Assembly (NCBI RefSeq): GCF_014222285.1
Contig: NZ_JACKZS010000072.1
Span: 1-33,708, forward strand
Direction of reading: 5' to 3'
Length of the DNA stretch: 33,708 nt
From: Nostoc sp. UCD121
GTDB lineage: Bacteria > Cyanobacteriota > Cyanobacteriia > Cyanobacteriales > Nostocaceae
Part shown: piece by piece, positions 24,653 to 33,654 of the stretch
How the letters are laid out: each line of letters starts with the position of its first letter
Numbering within the stretch: the first letter of the stretch is position 1
Notes under the pieces: generated by a model
Database searches by the model: none
The model's input: only the letters and a program-made list of their open reading frames with translations
Told to the model about the DNA's origin: nothing
Program-made: the position numbers and the translations under genes

Positions 24653-25651
24653 ATGACCCTTGTTTTACAAGAACCAGCAGATTGTTATCATTTATTACCG
24701 TCAACTCAACTGGATAAGAACTGTTCTTTTCAACCAAAAACTTACGAATTTCAGCTACATGACCCCAAGGGGATGAGTCATGGTTATAGGCGTTGGTTTC
24801 ACTTGCGCCCAGGAATCTCCCTTTTGCTAGAAAACTACTATCTGCAAGAAAATTTAGTGGTCGAAAATGCTTCAAATCAACCTTGTACTTATTTAGAGTT
24901 AGGTTTTAATATTTTTGGCTATGACCCTAGTCTAGATTTTAAAACAGGGCAAAATTTTATCCAACTGGCGCTAGATACTGGTGAAGGTAGTTGGAAGGAA
25001 TGGCAAGCCCAGGAAAGAGTTTTAAAATTAGATATTCATATTGAATATACTTTACTTAAAAGTTTGATATTTGCTCATTTAGATAGATTGCCCACTAAGC
25101 TTCGAGACATCATTGATAAAGCTAATGACGAAGAGGTAGATTACTGGCAAATTGGCAGGACAACACCCAAAATGCAAAATATCTTGCAACAAGTTTTAAA
25201 TTGTCCATATCAAGATTTAACAAAGCAACTTTATTTAGAGGCTAAAGTATTTGAATTATTAGCACTACGTTTGGAAGATTTACAAGATTCGCTTCCCTTA
25301 GATGCAAATACTACTCTCAAGCCGATACAAATTGATAGTATTTATCAAGCCAGAGATATTCTCATTAATAATTTTACTAATCCACCAACATTAATTGGGT
25401 TAGCACGGCAAGTCAATCTGAATGATTGTACTCTCAAAAAAGGCTTTCAACAAATATTCGGTACAACCGTTTTCGGTTACTTACATAACTACCGTATGGA
25501 ACAAGCAAAAGAATTACTTTTGGATGCAAAGTTGAGTGTCAATCAAGTAGCCCAATATGTAGGTTATGCTAGCCGCAGTGCTTTTATGACAGCTTTTTGT
25601 AAAAAGTTTGGCATGAGTCCTAGCGTTTATTCCCAAAAAAATTCCGTTTAA
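24653..25651 (+). CDS. AraC/PchR-type transcriptional regulator, module 2
   Basis: 332-residue regulator homologous end to end with the other two AraC proteins here. The N-terminal sensor part has GMSHGYRRWFHLRPGISLLL, YLELGFNIFGYDPS and CPYQDLTKQLYLEAKVFELLALRL. The C-terminal double helix-turn-helix (about 230-330) has PPTLIGLARQVNLNDCTLKKGF, VNQVAQYVGYASRSAFMTAF and CKKFGMSPSVYS. It should activate the receptor gene 180 bp downstream when its ferric siderophore is present. The first copy of the tandem operator-like repeat overlaps the last codons of this gene, so the 3' end of the coding region also carries regulatory DNA. Confidence 0.9.
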   Translation: MTLVLQEPADCYHLLPSTQLDKNCSFQPKTYEFQLHDPKGMSHGYRRWFHLRPGISLLLENYYLQENLVVENASNQPCTYLELGFNIFGYDPSLDFKTGQNFIQLALDTGEGSWKEWQAQERVLKLDIHIEYTLLKSLIFAHLDRLPTKLRDIIDKANDEEVDYWQIGRTTPKMQNILQQVLNCPYQDLTKQLYLEAKVFELLALRLEDLQDSLPLDANTTLKPIQIDSIYQARDILINNFTNPPTLIGLARQVNLNDCTLKKGFQQIFGTTVFGYLHNYRMEQAKELLLDAKLSVNQVAQYVGYASRSAFMTAFCKKFGMSPSVYSQKNSV

Positions 25652-25678
25652 AGAACAGAAAAATTCCGTTTGGAGAAC
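25637..25678 (+). promoter_or_regulatory. Tandem operator-like direct repeats upstream of receptor 2
   Basis: AAAAATTCCGTTTAAAGAAC (25637-25656) and AAAAATTCCGTTTGGAGAAC (25659-25678) are identical at 18 of 20 positions and repeat with a 22-bp period, two helical turns. That spacing suits two AraC-family monomers on the same DNA face. A related pair precedes receptor 3. The second copy ends 153 bp before the receptor ATG. Confidence 0.7.
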
Positions 25679-25831
25679 ATCTCTGACTTCAGCTTTTCTC
25701 AAACTTCCCGTAAGATTACTGAGAATAGTTACTAATAATCTTTTGGCTAGTAATTCAAAAAATTATTTCTGCATTAATCGTCCAGTTGAGTTAAGGACGA
25801 GTAGTTTTATTTCGTGTGTGTGGGGAGATCA

Positions 25832-28432
25832 ATGAAGTTAGATAAATTATTTTCAAGCTTGCTGTTGACAAGTGCGATACCTTTGGCAACCAGCTTTGCT
25901 GGTATCGCTATTTTAGTCGCTACTCCCACAAAAGCTGAGACATTGGGAGAGGATAAAATCAAAGTTCCTGTGACCAATGCTCGCATTTTGGCACAAACAC
26001 CAGCCCCGAGCCAACAGAATATTATTCTCATTACAGGAGTAAAAGCAAATTCCACTGATAAAGGGTTGGAGGTGATTTTAGAAACCAACCAAGGGGATCA
26101 ACTGCAAGTTAATAATCGCAGTACTGGTAATAATTTTATTGCAGATATTACTGGTGGGCAGTTAAAGCTGTCTAATGGAGATGGTTTTACATATCGCTCG
26201 GAAAAACCTACAGAGGGAATTACTGAGATAATAGTTGCGAATATTGATGCAAATACTGTGCGGGTAACGGTAGTCGGGGAAAAAGCGTTACCTGCGGTTG
26301 AGTTATTTGATGATGATGCAGGGTTGATTTTGGCTGTTGCATCTACAACCACAGCAGCACAATCACCAGAAACACCACAAACTGAGGAACAACCAGCAAC
26401 CCAGACACCCCCAGAAGAACCCGCAGCGCAGCAGGACGAACCGATTGAATTGGTGGTGACGGGAGAGCAAGACGGATATCGCGTACCGACTGCGACCACT
26501 GCGACCAAAACTGATACAACTTTGCGAGATATTCCGGGTTCGATTCAAGTGATCCCGCGTCGAATCTTAGAAGACCAAAAGACGACGCGCGTACAAGAAG
26601 CCTTGGAAAACGTCAGTGGTGTACGCAAACAAGGTAACTTCGGAGGTTCAGATGCCGGTGGATATAATATTCGTGGCTTTGCTCAAGATGGAAATTTCCG
26701 CAATGGATTTTCTGACAATGACTTTTACTCTTCGGTAGATACAGCAAATATCGAACGCATCGAAGTCCTCAAAGGGCCGGCTTCTGTGCTATTTGGTCAA
26801 GCTGAACCGGGAGGAATTGTCAATATTGTCACAAAACAACCCCTGAGAACTCCCTATTATTCAGCTGAATTGAATGTCGGCAATTATGGGTTTTATCGCC
26901 CCAGTTTTGATATTTCTGGGCCACTCACAGATGATGGTTCAGTGTTATATCGGCTGAATGTGGCTTATCAAAACGCTGGGAGTTTTCGAGATTATAACTT
27001 TACCGAACGTGTATTTGTTGCGCCTGTAATTACCTGGAATATTAGCGATCGCACGACCTTAACATTCGACCTAGAATATCTAAACAATAGTTACCTGTTT
27101 GATCGCGGGCTTCCTTCTATTGGGGATAGACCCGCTCCCATCCCCATTAGTCGCTTCATCGGTCTGCCGCAAAGTGTTTATGAGGATAGCAATTTGCGGG
27201 TTGGCTATAGACTAGAGCATGAATTTAGTCAGGATTGGCAACTTCGTAATGCCTTTTCTTTTGTATCTGGTCGATTAACAGGTGATTATGCCAGTGGTGG
27301 TAATGACCTAGTTGATGACCAATTTGCCCCAATATATATAGGTCGTGATAGTTTCTCACGAGAAATCTATACACTGCAAACAGAATTAGTCGGACGCTTC
27401 AAAACGGGATCGATTGTCCATCAACCTTTAATTGGGGTGGAATTAAGACGTAACACCTGGGAATATACCTCATTCGATGTGGCAGACCCCATACAGCTAG
27501 ACATTTTCAATCCTAATTATGATGTTGATTTACCTGATATACCTGATGAACAAACTTTCTCTTACACAACTCGTAGAGATACTCTAGGGATTTATATCCA
27601 AGATCAAATTACTTTTGCAGATAATCTCAAGGTCTTGATTGGTGGTCGCTTTGATGCTTTCCAAAGAGAAGAAACAGGTTTTGCAGAAACAACAACTGAA
27701 GAATCTCTCAGTGCTTTCAGCCCGCGTGTTGGTATTGTTTATCAACCAATTCAACCGATTTCCCTTTATGCGAGTTACACTCAATCCTTTCAACCAGATC
27801 GATTTTTCGGACTTTCGGCAACAAACGAACCCTTTAAGCCAACAAGAGGAACGCAATACGAAGTTGGTATCAAGGCAGATATCAGCGAAAAACTTTCGGC
27901 AACTTTAGCGGCCTACCAAATTACCAAAACAAATGTTGTCACTGACGACCCCAACAATCCCGATCCCAATATCTCCATACAGGTGGGAGAACAGAGAAGT
28001 AGAGGTATTGAATTAGACATTGGCGGCGAAATTCTTCCCGGTTTGAACATCATTGCATCTTACACTTACACCGATGCAATTACCTCAAAAGACAATACAA
28101 TTCCTGTTGGTAATCGCATCGATAATGTACCCGAACACGCTGCAAGTTTGTGGACAAGCTATGAACTGCAAAGCGGTGATTTAAAAGGTTTGGGCTTTGG
28201 TTTGGGACTTTACTATGCTGGAGATAGATACGCTGATTTGGACAATACCAGCATTATGCCCAGCTATTTCAGAACAGATTCAGCCATTTATTACAAACAA
28301 GATAACTGGAGGTTAGCACTGAATTTCCGCAATCTTTTCAATGAAACTTATTATGAAACCTCTCAAGCCAGAAATACAATCTATCCTGGTGCACCATTCA
28401 CTGTTATCGGCTCGTTTTCAATTCAGTTCTAA
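25832..28432 (+). CDS. TonB-dependent siderophore receptor with AMIN domain, module 2
   Basis: 866 residues from the ATG at 25832, preceded by GGGGAGA 3-4 nt upstream. The longer frame from 25814 ignores this site. A signal peptide ends near TKA-ETL. The AMIN domain (about 60-165) has KANSTDKGLEVILETN and ANTVRVTVVGEKALPAVELFDDDAG. A Pro/Gln/Glu/Thr linker leads to IELVVTGEQDGYRVPTATTA (TonB-box region). The plug has TLRDIPGSIQVIPRR, YNIRGFAQDGNFRNGF and IEVLKGPASVLFGQAEPGG. The barrel ends FTVIGSFSIQF. The intact length and complete plug show it is functional in principle. FecB3 starts about 23 bp later. The tandem AAAAATTCCG repeats upstream probably bind the AraC protein of this module. 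Confidence 0.95.
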   Translation: MKLDKLFSSLLLTSAIPLATSFAGIAILVATPTKAETLGEDKIKVPVTNARILAQTPAPSQQNIILITGVKANSTDKGLEVILETNQGDQLQVNNRSTGNNFIADITGGQLKLSNGDGFTYRSEKPTEGITEIIVANIDANTVRVTVVGEKALPAVELFDDDAGLILAVASTTTAAQSPETPQTEEQPATQTPPEEPAAQQDEPIELVVTGEQDGYRVPTATTATKTDTTLRDIPGSIQVIPRRILEDQKTTRVQEALENVSGVRKQGNFGGSDAGGYNIRGFAQDGNFRNGFSDNDFYSSVDTANIERIEVLKGPASVLFGQAEPGGIVNIVTKQPLRTPYYSAELNVGNYGFYRPSFDISGPLTDDGSVLYRLNVAYQNAGSFRDYNFTERVFVAPVITWNISDRTTLTFDLEYLNNSYLFDRGLPSIGDRPAPIPISRFIGLPQSVYEDSNLRVGYRLEHEFSQDWQLRNAFSFVSGRLTGDYASGGNDLVDDQFAPIYIGRDSFSREIYTLQTELVGRFKTGSIVHQPLIGVELRRNTWEYTSFDVADPIQLDIFNPNYDVDLPDIPDEQTFSYTTRRDTLGIYIQDQITFADNLKVLIGGRFDAFQREETGFAETTTEESLSAFSPRVGIVYQPIQPISLYASYTQSFQPDRFFGLSATNEPFKPTRGTQYEVGIKADISEKLSATLAAYQITKTNVVTDDPNNPDPNISIQVGEQRSRGIELDIGGEILPGLNIIASYTYTDAITSKDNTIPVGNRIDNVPEHAASLWTSYELQSGDLKGLGFGLGLYYAGDRYADLDNTSIMPSYFRTDSAIYYKQDNWRLALNFRNLFNETYYETSQARNTIYPGAPFTVIGSFSIQF

Positions 28433-28455
28433 CCTTGATTTTTGTTGAGTTGATA

Positions 28456-29532
28456 ATGTTGTTGGAAACTTGCCGTAGTGCGATACCTTTGGCGGGCGTA
28501 GCCATCGCTTTCTTATATAAATACATTGCCTTGGCTTTGCTGACAGCCATCTTAATTACAGCTTGTCATGGTGGTAGTCCCCAAAACCTCCGTTTAGAAA
28601 CTGGGCGATCGCTTTCTGCTGATTGTCGAGTCGTGGAACATGCAGCAGGAAAAACCAAGATTTGTGGTAAACCTCAAAAAATCGCAGTTCTCGAACCAAA
28701 GATGCTGAGTCTGATGTTAGCTCTCGACGTGCAACCTGCTGCCTACGCCGATGCTTATTTATTGCGATCGCCTAAATTTGACAACCCTAGCCAACAGATT
28801 CCCTACTTGGGTAAGTATGTCACTAGTGAACCGATTAATTTAGGCGATCGCTCCCAGCCCTCCCTGGAAACGTTGACTCTACTCAAACCAGATTTGATTT
28901 TGGGCTTAAATTCTCAGGACAATCAGTTATTTTCTGCGATCGCGCCAACTGTATTGATAGATAATGAGCAAAATTGGCAAGACAACATTAAAATTGTCGC
29001 CAAAGCAGTGGATAGTCAGAAAAATATTGCATCAATCGTTACCTCACAAAAGCAACAGCTAGCTAAAGTCCGCGCTCAATTAACACCTCTCGTTAACACC
29101 CATCGGCGAGTACTGAATATCGTTTGCAGTCAATCGATGGACTACATAGAGGTTAGATACGGAGGAAATACGATTGAACTCCTGGAAAAAATTGGGTTTC
29201 AAACTGTATTGCTGCCAGGTATAGAACGAAAACTAGGGTTAAGACCACAGATTAATTTGGAAACCCTTGCTCAACTCGACGCAGATATTGTTATTGTTAA
29301 TACCTGGTTAGATAATTGGAATGGTGAATCTACTTACAAAGTTCCCCTCCAAGAACTCCAGCAAAAATGGACTAAAAATCCTCTATTGCACAATTCAATA
29401 GCATGGAAAGAAGGACGAGTTTACTTTGTAGACTACACCCTCTGGGGCGACGTAATTGGCCCACCTATTACTAATTCTCTGATATTAGAACAGCTACCCT
29501 CACTTTTACTGTCCAAAACCTTAAACCCATGA
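28456..29532 (+). CDS. FecB-type iron-siderophore binding lipoprotein (FecB3)
   Basis: 358 residues from the ATG at 28456; a TTG at 28435 would add seven. The lipobox is LITAC after ALALLTAI. The mature part has CRVVEHAAGKTKICGKPQKI, LGDRSQPSLETL, KPDLILGLNSQD, and a C-terminal WKEGRVYFVDYTLWGD. It is clearly more distant from FecB1 and FecB2 than they are from each other, so its ligand may differ. The segment before the signal helix is encoded by a dispersed palindromic repeat (separate entry), making the N-terminus unusually long and the true start uncertain. It lies just behind receptor 2 and is probably co-transcribed with it. Confidence 0.9.
   Translation: MLLETCRSAIPLAGVAIAFLYKYIALALLTAILITACHGGSPQNLRLETGRSLSADCRVVEHAAGKTKICGKPQKIAVLEPKMLSLMLALDVQPAAYADAYLLRSPKFDNPSQQIPYLGKYVTSEPINLGDRSQPSLETLTLLKPDLILGLNSQDNQLFSAIAPTVLIDNEQNWQDNIKIVAKAVDSQKNIASIVTSQKQQLAKVRAQLTPLVNTHRRVLNIVCSQSMDYIEVRYGGNTIELLEKIGFQTVLLPGIERKLGLRPQINLETLAQLDADIVIVNTWLDNWNGESTYKVPLQELQQKWTKNPLLHNSIAWKEGRVYFVDYTLWGDVIGPPITNSLILEQLPSLLLSKTLNP
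28471..28509. repeat. Palindromic repeat within the start of FecB3
   Basis: The stretch contains GCGAT...ATCGC arms with an inner GGC/GCC and the core TTTGGCGGGCGTAGCC. It resembles the 'GGCGGGCTACGCC' palindromes dispersed in Nostoc genomes (recollection). It is read as about 13 residues between the start codon and the signal helix. Confidence 0.55.
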
Positions 29533-29712
29533 CTCAACGTATCCTCACCTAAATGGGTGTATGGGGTAGGGGAAATACATTTTTGGCTTCAGCTTCGTTA
29601 ATCTCTAGACACAATTGCTGAACACTGATAGAATCCTTCCTAAGAGTAATTGAGAAAATTTCTCTATAAATGTTTGCAGTTGAACAGCATTCAGTGTAAG
29701 TTTAGGAAAAAC

Positions 29713-30696
29713 ATGGGGCATTGTATTTCACTGGCAGATTATCAAGAATTGTGGACAAAATACAATCAAAATGCTAAACCAGCAGACCTATCAGACCCCA
29801 ATGATATTATCAACATGTGTCCCAAACAACTAGGTCATGGATATGAACGTTGGATTGAATTACGGGATATAAGTTTATTAATTATTGACGCAGAATTTTA
29901 CGATGATTTGATTATTGATAGCACATCAGAGGAAAACTTCATTGGATGTTTAGAATTTGGTTTCCATTTATTAGGATGCTGGAATGCAACTGATAGTGGG
30001 AAAAATTTTTTTCTAGGTAGTGGTATTTATAAAGATAGTAAAGTAGAAGTTTTAGGGAATAAACGACTTCTAAAAGTCGATATACATTTAGAATCACCTG
30101 AATTGTTAAATAGTTTTATTACCAGTGATATACCAATCTCCCCAATAACGTTGCAAAGGGTAATTGAGCCAAGTGAAGAACCCTATCGTCAAATCAGCCT
30201 TACCACCCCAGAAATGCGTGTTGCGCTTGAACAAATTATCAATTGTCCCTTTACAGGCTTAACTAAAAAAATTTATTTAGAAAGTAAATGTTTAGAACTA
30301 ATTGCTTTGAAAATAGAACAACTAACTAACCTTGAAAAAAACTATACAAAAGCAATTGTCCTGAAGCGGGATGATATAGCCAGAGTTCATTATGCCAAAG
30401 AAATTTTAACTCAAAATCTAGATAGTCCACCTTCCTTACTAGAACTAGCACGAAAAGTAGGATTAAACGACTACAAACTCAAGTTAGGTTTTCGCCAAGT
30501 GCTTGGTACAACTGCATTCGGCTATTTACAACAACAAAGAATGGAAAAAGCACGCAAATTACTCTTAGAAAGCAAAATGAGTGTTAAACAAATAGCGCGT
30601 ACTGTTGGTTATGCAAATCAAAGTCGTTTTGCAGCTGCGTTTCGTAAGCAATTTGGGATGAATCCTAAATCTTATGATTTATTAATAAAAGCCTAA
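29713..30696 (+). CDS. AraC/PchR-type transcriptional regulator, module 3
   Basis: 327 residues from the ATG at 29713, chosen because AGGA (29704-29707) lies 5 nt upstream; a TTG at 29650 gives 21 additional residues without support. The N-terminal sensor part has QLGHGYERWIELRDISLLII, CLEFGFHLLGCW and CPFTGLTKKIYLESKCLELIALKI. The C-terminal AraC domain has PPSLLELARKVGLNDYKLKLGF, VKQIARTVGYANQSRFAAAF and RKQFGMNPKSYD. It appears intact although the receptor it precedes carries a stop codon, so it could still act on other promoters with the same operator. Confidence 0.9.
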   Translation: MGHCISLADYQELWTKYNQNAKPADLSDPNDIINMCPKQLGHGYERWIELRDISLLIIDAEFYDDLIIDSTSEENFIGCLEFGFHLLGCWNATDSGKNFFLGSGIYKDSKVEVLGNKRLLKVDIHLESPELLNSFITSDIPISPITLQRVIEPSEEPYRQISLTTPEMRVALEQIINCPFTGLTKKIYLESKCLELIALKIEQLTNLEKNYTKAIVLKRDDIARVHYAKEILTQNLDSPPSLLELARKVGLNDYKLKLGFRQVLGTTAFGYLQQQRMEKARKLLLESKMSVKQIARTVGYANQSRFAAAFRKQFGMNPKSYDLLIKA

Positions 30697-30737
30697 ACTT
30701 TTCAATAATATACAGCTACTTGCTATCAGCTGGCCAT

Positions 30738-30777
30738 AAAAATCCGTTTCTAGCTCAAAAAAATCCGGTTGAGATTC
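30738..30777 (+). promoter_or_regulatory. Tandem operator-like direct repeats upstream of receptor 3
   Basis: AAAAATCCGTTTCTAGCTC (30738-30756) and AAAAATCCGGTTGAGATTC (30759-30777) share the core AAAAATCCG with a 21-bp period. The layout matches the pair upstream of receptor 2 (core AAAAATTCCG, 22-bp period). The second copy ends 100 bp before the receptor ATG. Confidence 0.65.
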
Positions 30778-30877
30778 ACTAAAGCCTTCAAAATCAAATC
30801 AATTCCATGTATCGTTTTTGAAAAAGATTCTTAATTTAGGTAGCTAACAGTCGCTTGTGGTGTGGGATAAATATATT

Positions 30878-33475
30878 ATGTGGAAACAACCGCAACTATT
30901 GATCAGTTTATGGTTAACAGGGGTAGTCTTTGCTGTTCAACCAGCTGGGGGAAATGAAACAAGCCAAAATCATCTTCCCTTTTCTCAGGAAAGTCATACC
31001 GCTAGAATTACTAAAGATTTACTATCTCAAACTCCCCAGTCTCCAATTCTGATTGATAGAGTGCGGGTTAATAGTACAGATAAAGGCATAGAAGTGATTT
31101 TAGAGACTAAGCAAGGCGAAAAATTGCAAGTAGCAAATAGTAGTTTTGGAAATAGCTTAATTGCTAATATTACTAATGCTCAATTGCGTTTGTCTTCTGG
31201 GAATACATTTCGGCAAGAAAAACCATTTGCGGGAATTACTGAAGTTACAGTTATCAATCAAGACAGTAATACGATTAGAATCACTATTATAGGTGAGACG
31301 GGAATACCTAGCTATGAACTATTTGATAGTGATGCAGGTTTAATATTTGGTGTCACACCTGCAACAAATTCCACAACATCACAAGCGCAAGCAAATCAAC
31401 CCACCACGGAAACACCATCCGAACAACCCACAAGTGAAATTAAACCTGATGAAACCACAGGTGAGAACCAAGATCCAATTGAATTGGTGGTAACAGGAGA
31501 ACAAGACAGATATCGCGTACAAGAAGCATCAACTGCAACTAAGACAGATACACCTTTACTAGAGATTCCCCAAGCAATTCAGGTGATTCCTCGACAGGTA
31601 ATTGAGGATCAAAAAGTGCAAAGAGTTGCAGACGTATTACGTAACGTCAGTGGTGTCACCGTCAAAACAGATTATGCCGGTACTGATAGTTATACCATTC
31701 GGGGATTTGATACCAATGCTAACCTCAGAAATGGTTTTAGGTAGGATAGTTTCACAGCATTTACTGACACTGCCACAATCGAAAGGATAGAAGTTCTGAA
31801 AGGCCCGGCTTCGGTACTGTATGGACAGCTAGAGCCTGGGGGTATTGTCAACTACGTCACTAAACAGCCACTTAACCAACCTTATTACTCGGCAACATTT
31901 TCTGCGGGTAGCTATAGTTACTATCGTCCAGAAATAGATATTTCCGGCCCCCTCACCCCAGATAACAATATTTTGTATCGCTTTGTTGCTGCCTATGAAA
32001 ACTCTGGTGGATTCCGAGATTTTGCTTACAAAGAGCTTTATACCTTTGCTCCTAGCTTAAGTGTGAAATTAAGCGATCGCACTAATTTCGATTTGCAATA
32101 TGAGTACGTTAACCTCAACCAATCCTATGACAGAGGCTTACCACCGATAACTAGAAGCTTTGATTTACCTATTAGCTTCAATTTTGGCGAACCAAGCGAT
32201 CGCTATGAACTCTTTGCCAATCGGGTAAATGTTGCATTGGATCATAAATTTAGTGAAAATTGGCGATTCCGCAGCGCAGTTTCAGTGCAAACAGTTGATA
32301 CATCTCGTTCCAACTTTCAGCCAGTTGATTTTAGCAACCCCTTTGCTGAAGATGGTCGGACTGTTGCTAGAAGATACAACAAAGTCGGTGATTACTCTAG
32401 AGATTATTCTTGGCAAAATGACTTAATCGGAAAATTTAATACTGGTTCAATTAAACATGAAGTGCTGTTAGGCTTTGAACTAGGTAGAAGTGAGTTTGGC
32501 TATCCATTTTTCATTTCTTATGACGTACCATCCCTGAACGTTTTGAATCCAGTATATGGTGCAGCCATTCCCACTACCTTTGAGGAAGGCTTCGAGGGTA
32601 GAACTAATACATATCGGGTAGGTCTTTACTTGCAAGATCAAGTAGCATTACTACCAAATCTCAAAATCTTACTGGGTGGAAGATTGGATTTTGTAAACTT
32701 CAAAGATGAATATAAGCCTGATATTATCAATAGCACGCAAACTGACATTACAGAACGTTATTATGAGAAATTTTCCCCACGAGTTGGTTTAGTGTATCAA
32801 CCCACAGAAAATCTATCTCTTTATACTAGTTACACTCGTGCTTTTAAACCGAATGAATACGCCATAGCTGTAGGAGGGAGTCCATTAGAACCAGAAACTG
32901 CTTCGCAATACGAAGTAGGAATTAAAGGTGAGCTTTTAGATGGTAGGCTGACGGCGACATTAGCAGCTTATGAGATTACTAAGAACAATGTATCCACAAC
33001 AGACTTGAACAATCCAGACTTTACTATTGCTGCTGGAGAAGTCAAAAGTCGAGGTATCGAACTAGATATAGCTGGGGAGATTTTACCAGGGTGGAATGTG
33101 ATTGCTTCTTATGCTCATAATGATGCTTATGTGAGTGAAGATAATAGTCTCCCAGTTGGTAACAGATTAGCTAATGCTCCCAGGAATAGTGCTAGTTTAT
33201 GGACAACCTACCAGATTCAAACAGGTAGCTTAAAAGGTTTAGGTTTTGGTGGAGGAGTATTTTTTGTAGGCGATCGCGAAGCTACACTACCAAATACCAT
33301 TACAATTCCTTCCTTTGTCAGAACAGATGCCACTATTTTCTATCGACGAGACAATTACCAAATTGGTCTCAACTTCAAAAACCTATTAGATACCCGTTAC
33401 TATGATTCTTCAGGCTTTTTACTTGCTCCTGGCGCACCGTTCACAGTTTTGGGAACATTCTCTGTCAAGTTCTAA
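30878..33475 (+). pseudogene. TonB-dependent siderophore receptor with AMIN domain, module 3, interrupted by one amber codon
   Basis: From the ATG at 30878 the frame runs to 33475 with a single internal stop, TAG at 31742-31744 (codon 289), in the plug between NGFR and DSFTAFTDT. Read through, the product would have 865 residues, nearly the length of receptor 2 (866). It has an AMIN domain (VNSTDKGIEVILETKQGEKL), a TonB-box region IELVVTGEQDRYRVQ, plug motifs YTIRGFDTNANLRNGF and IEVLKGPASVLYGQLEPGG, and a barrel ending FTVLGTFSVKF. No other lesion is seen, so the mutation is recent, is a sequencing error, or is read through. The first part alone (288 residues) would be a periplasmic AMIN-plug fragment. 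A GTG at 30857 is an alternative start. Confidence 0.85.
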
Positions 33476-33504
33476 ATTCTCAAGTCATTTAGAGGAAAAA
33501 TAGG

Positions 33505-33654
33505 GTGAAATGGCGTAAATTGCATTACTTATTACTCATAATAACCTTGGTTGTAGTTACTGCTTGTTATAGCCATTCACACCCAAACTTAGCAAATCAA
33601 AAATTACCAGCGTCAGAATGTCGATTAATTACTCCCGGTTCGCCCATTTTTTAA
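33505..33654 (+). pseudogene. Truncated FecB-type binding lipoprotein (FecB4), partial
   Basis: A GTG start with AGAGGA 8 nt upstream encodes a lipoprotein signal (LLLIITLVVVTAC) and the conserved LPASECRLI beginning of FecB1/FecB2, then TPGSPIF and TAA at 33652-33654 after 49 codons. The stop follows a run of six T (33647-33652). Removing one T would open a frame reading FNELGKVDSQKYTEGHIPK to the window edge. That continuation does not look like FecB; its Y-x-E-G-H-I-P recalls a rhodanese domain. The gene is therefore either a frameshifted or chimeric lipoprotein or a simple truncation. The position behind receptor 3 completes the third module. Confidence 0.6.

Noticed and set aside
26098..26508. 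Long - strand frame inside receptor 2, and similar frames opposite the receptors, permeases and kinases
   Set aside because: They lie wholly within conserved genes on the other strand, with low-complexity Ser/Val/Cys-rich composition typical of antisense shadow frames.
31973..33475. The 500-codon frame as a separate barrel-only receptor
   Set aside because: It is in the same frame as the upstream part and begins at an internal Met inside the barrel; no ribosome-binding site or signal peptide precedes it.
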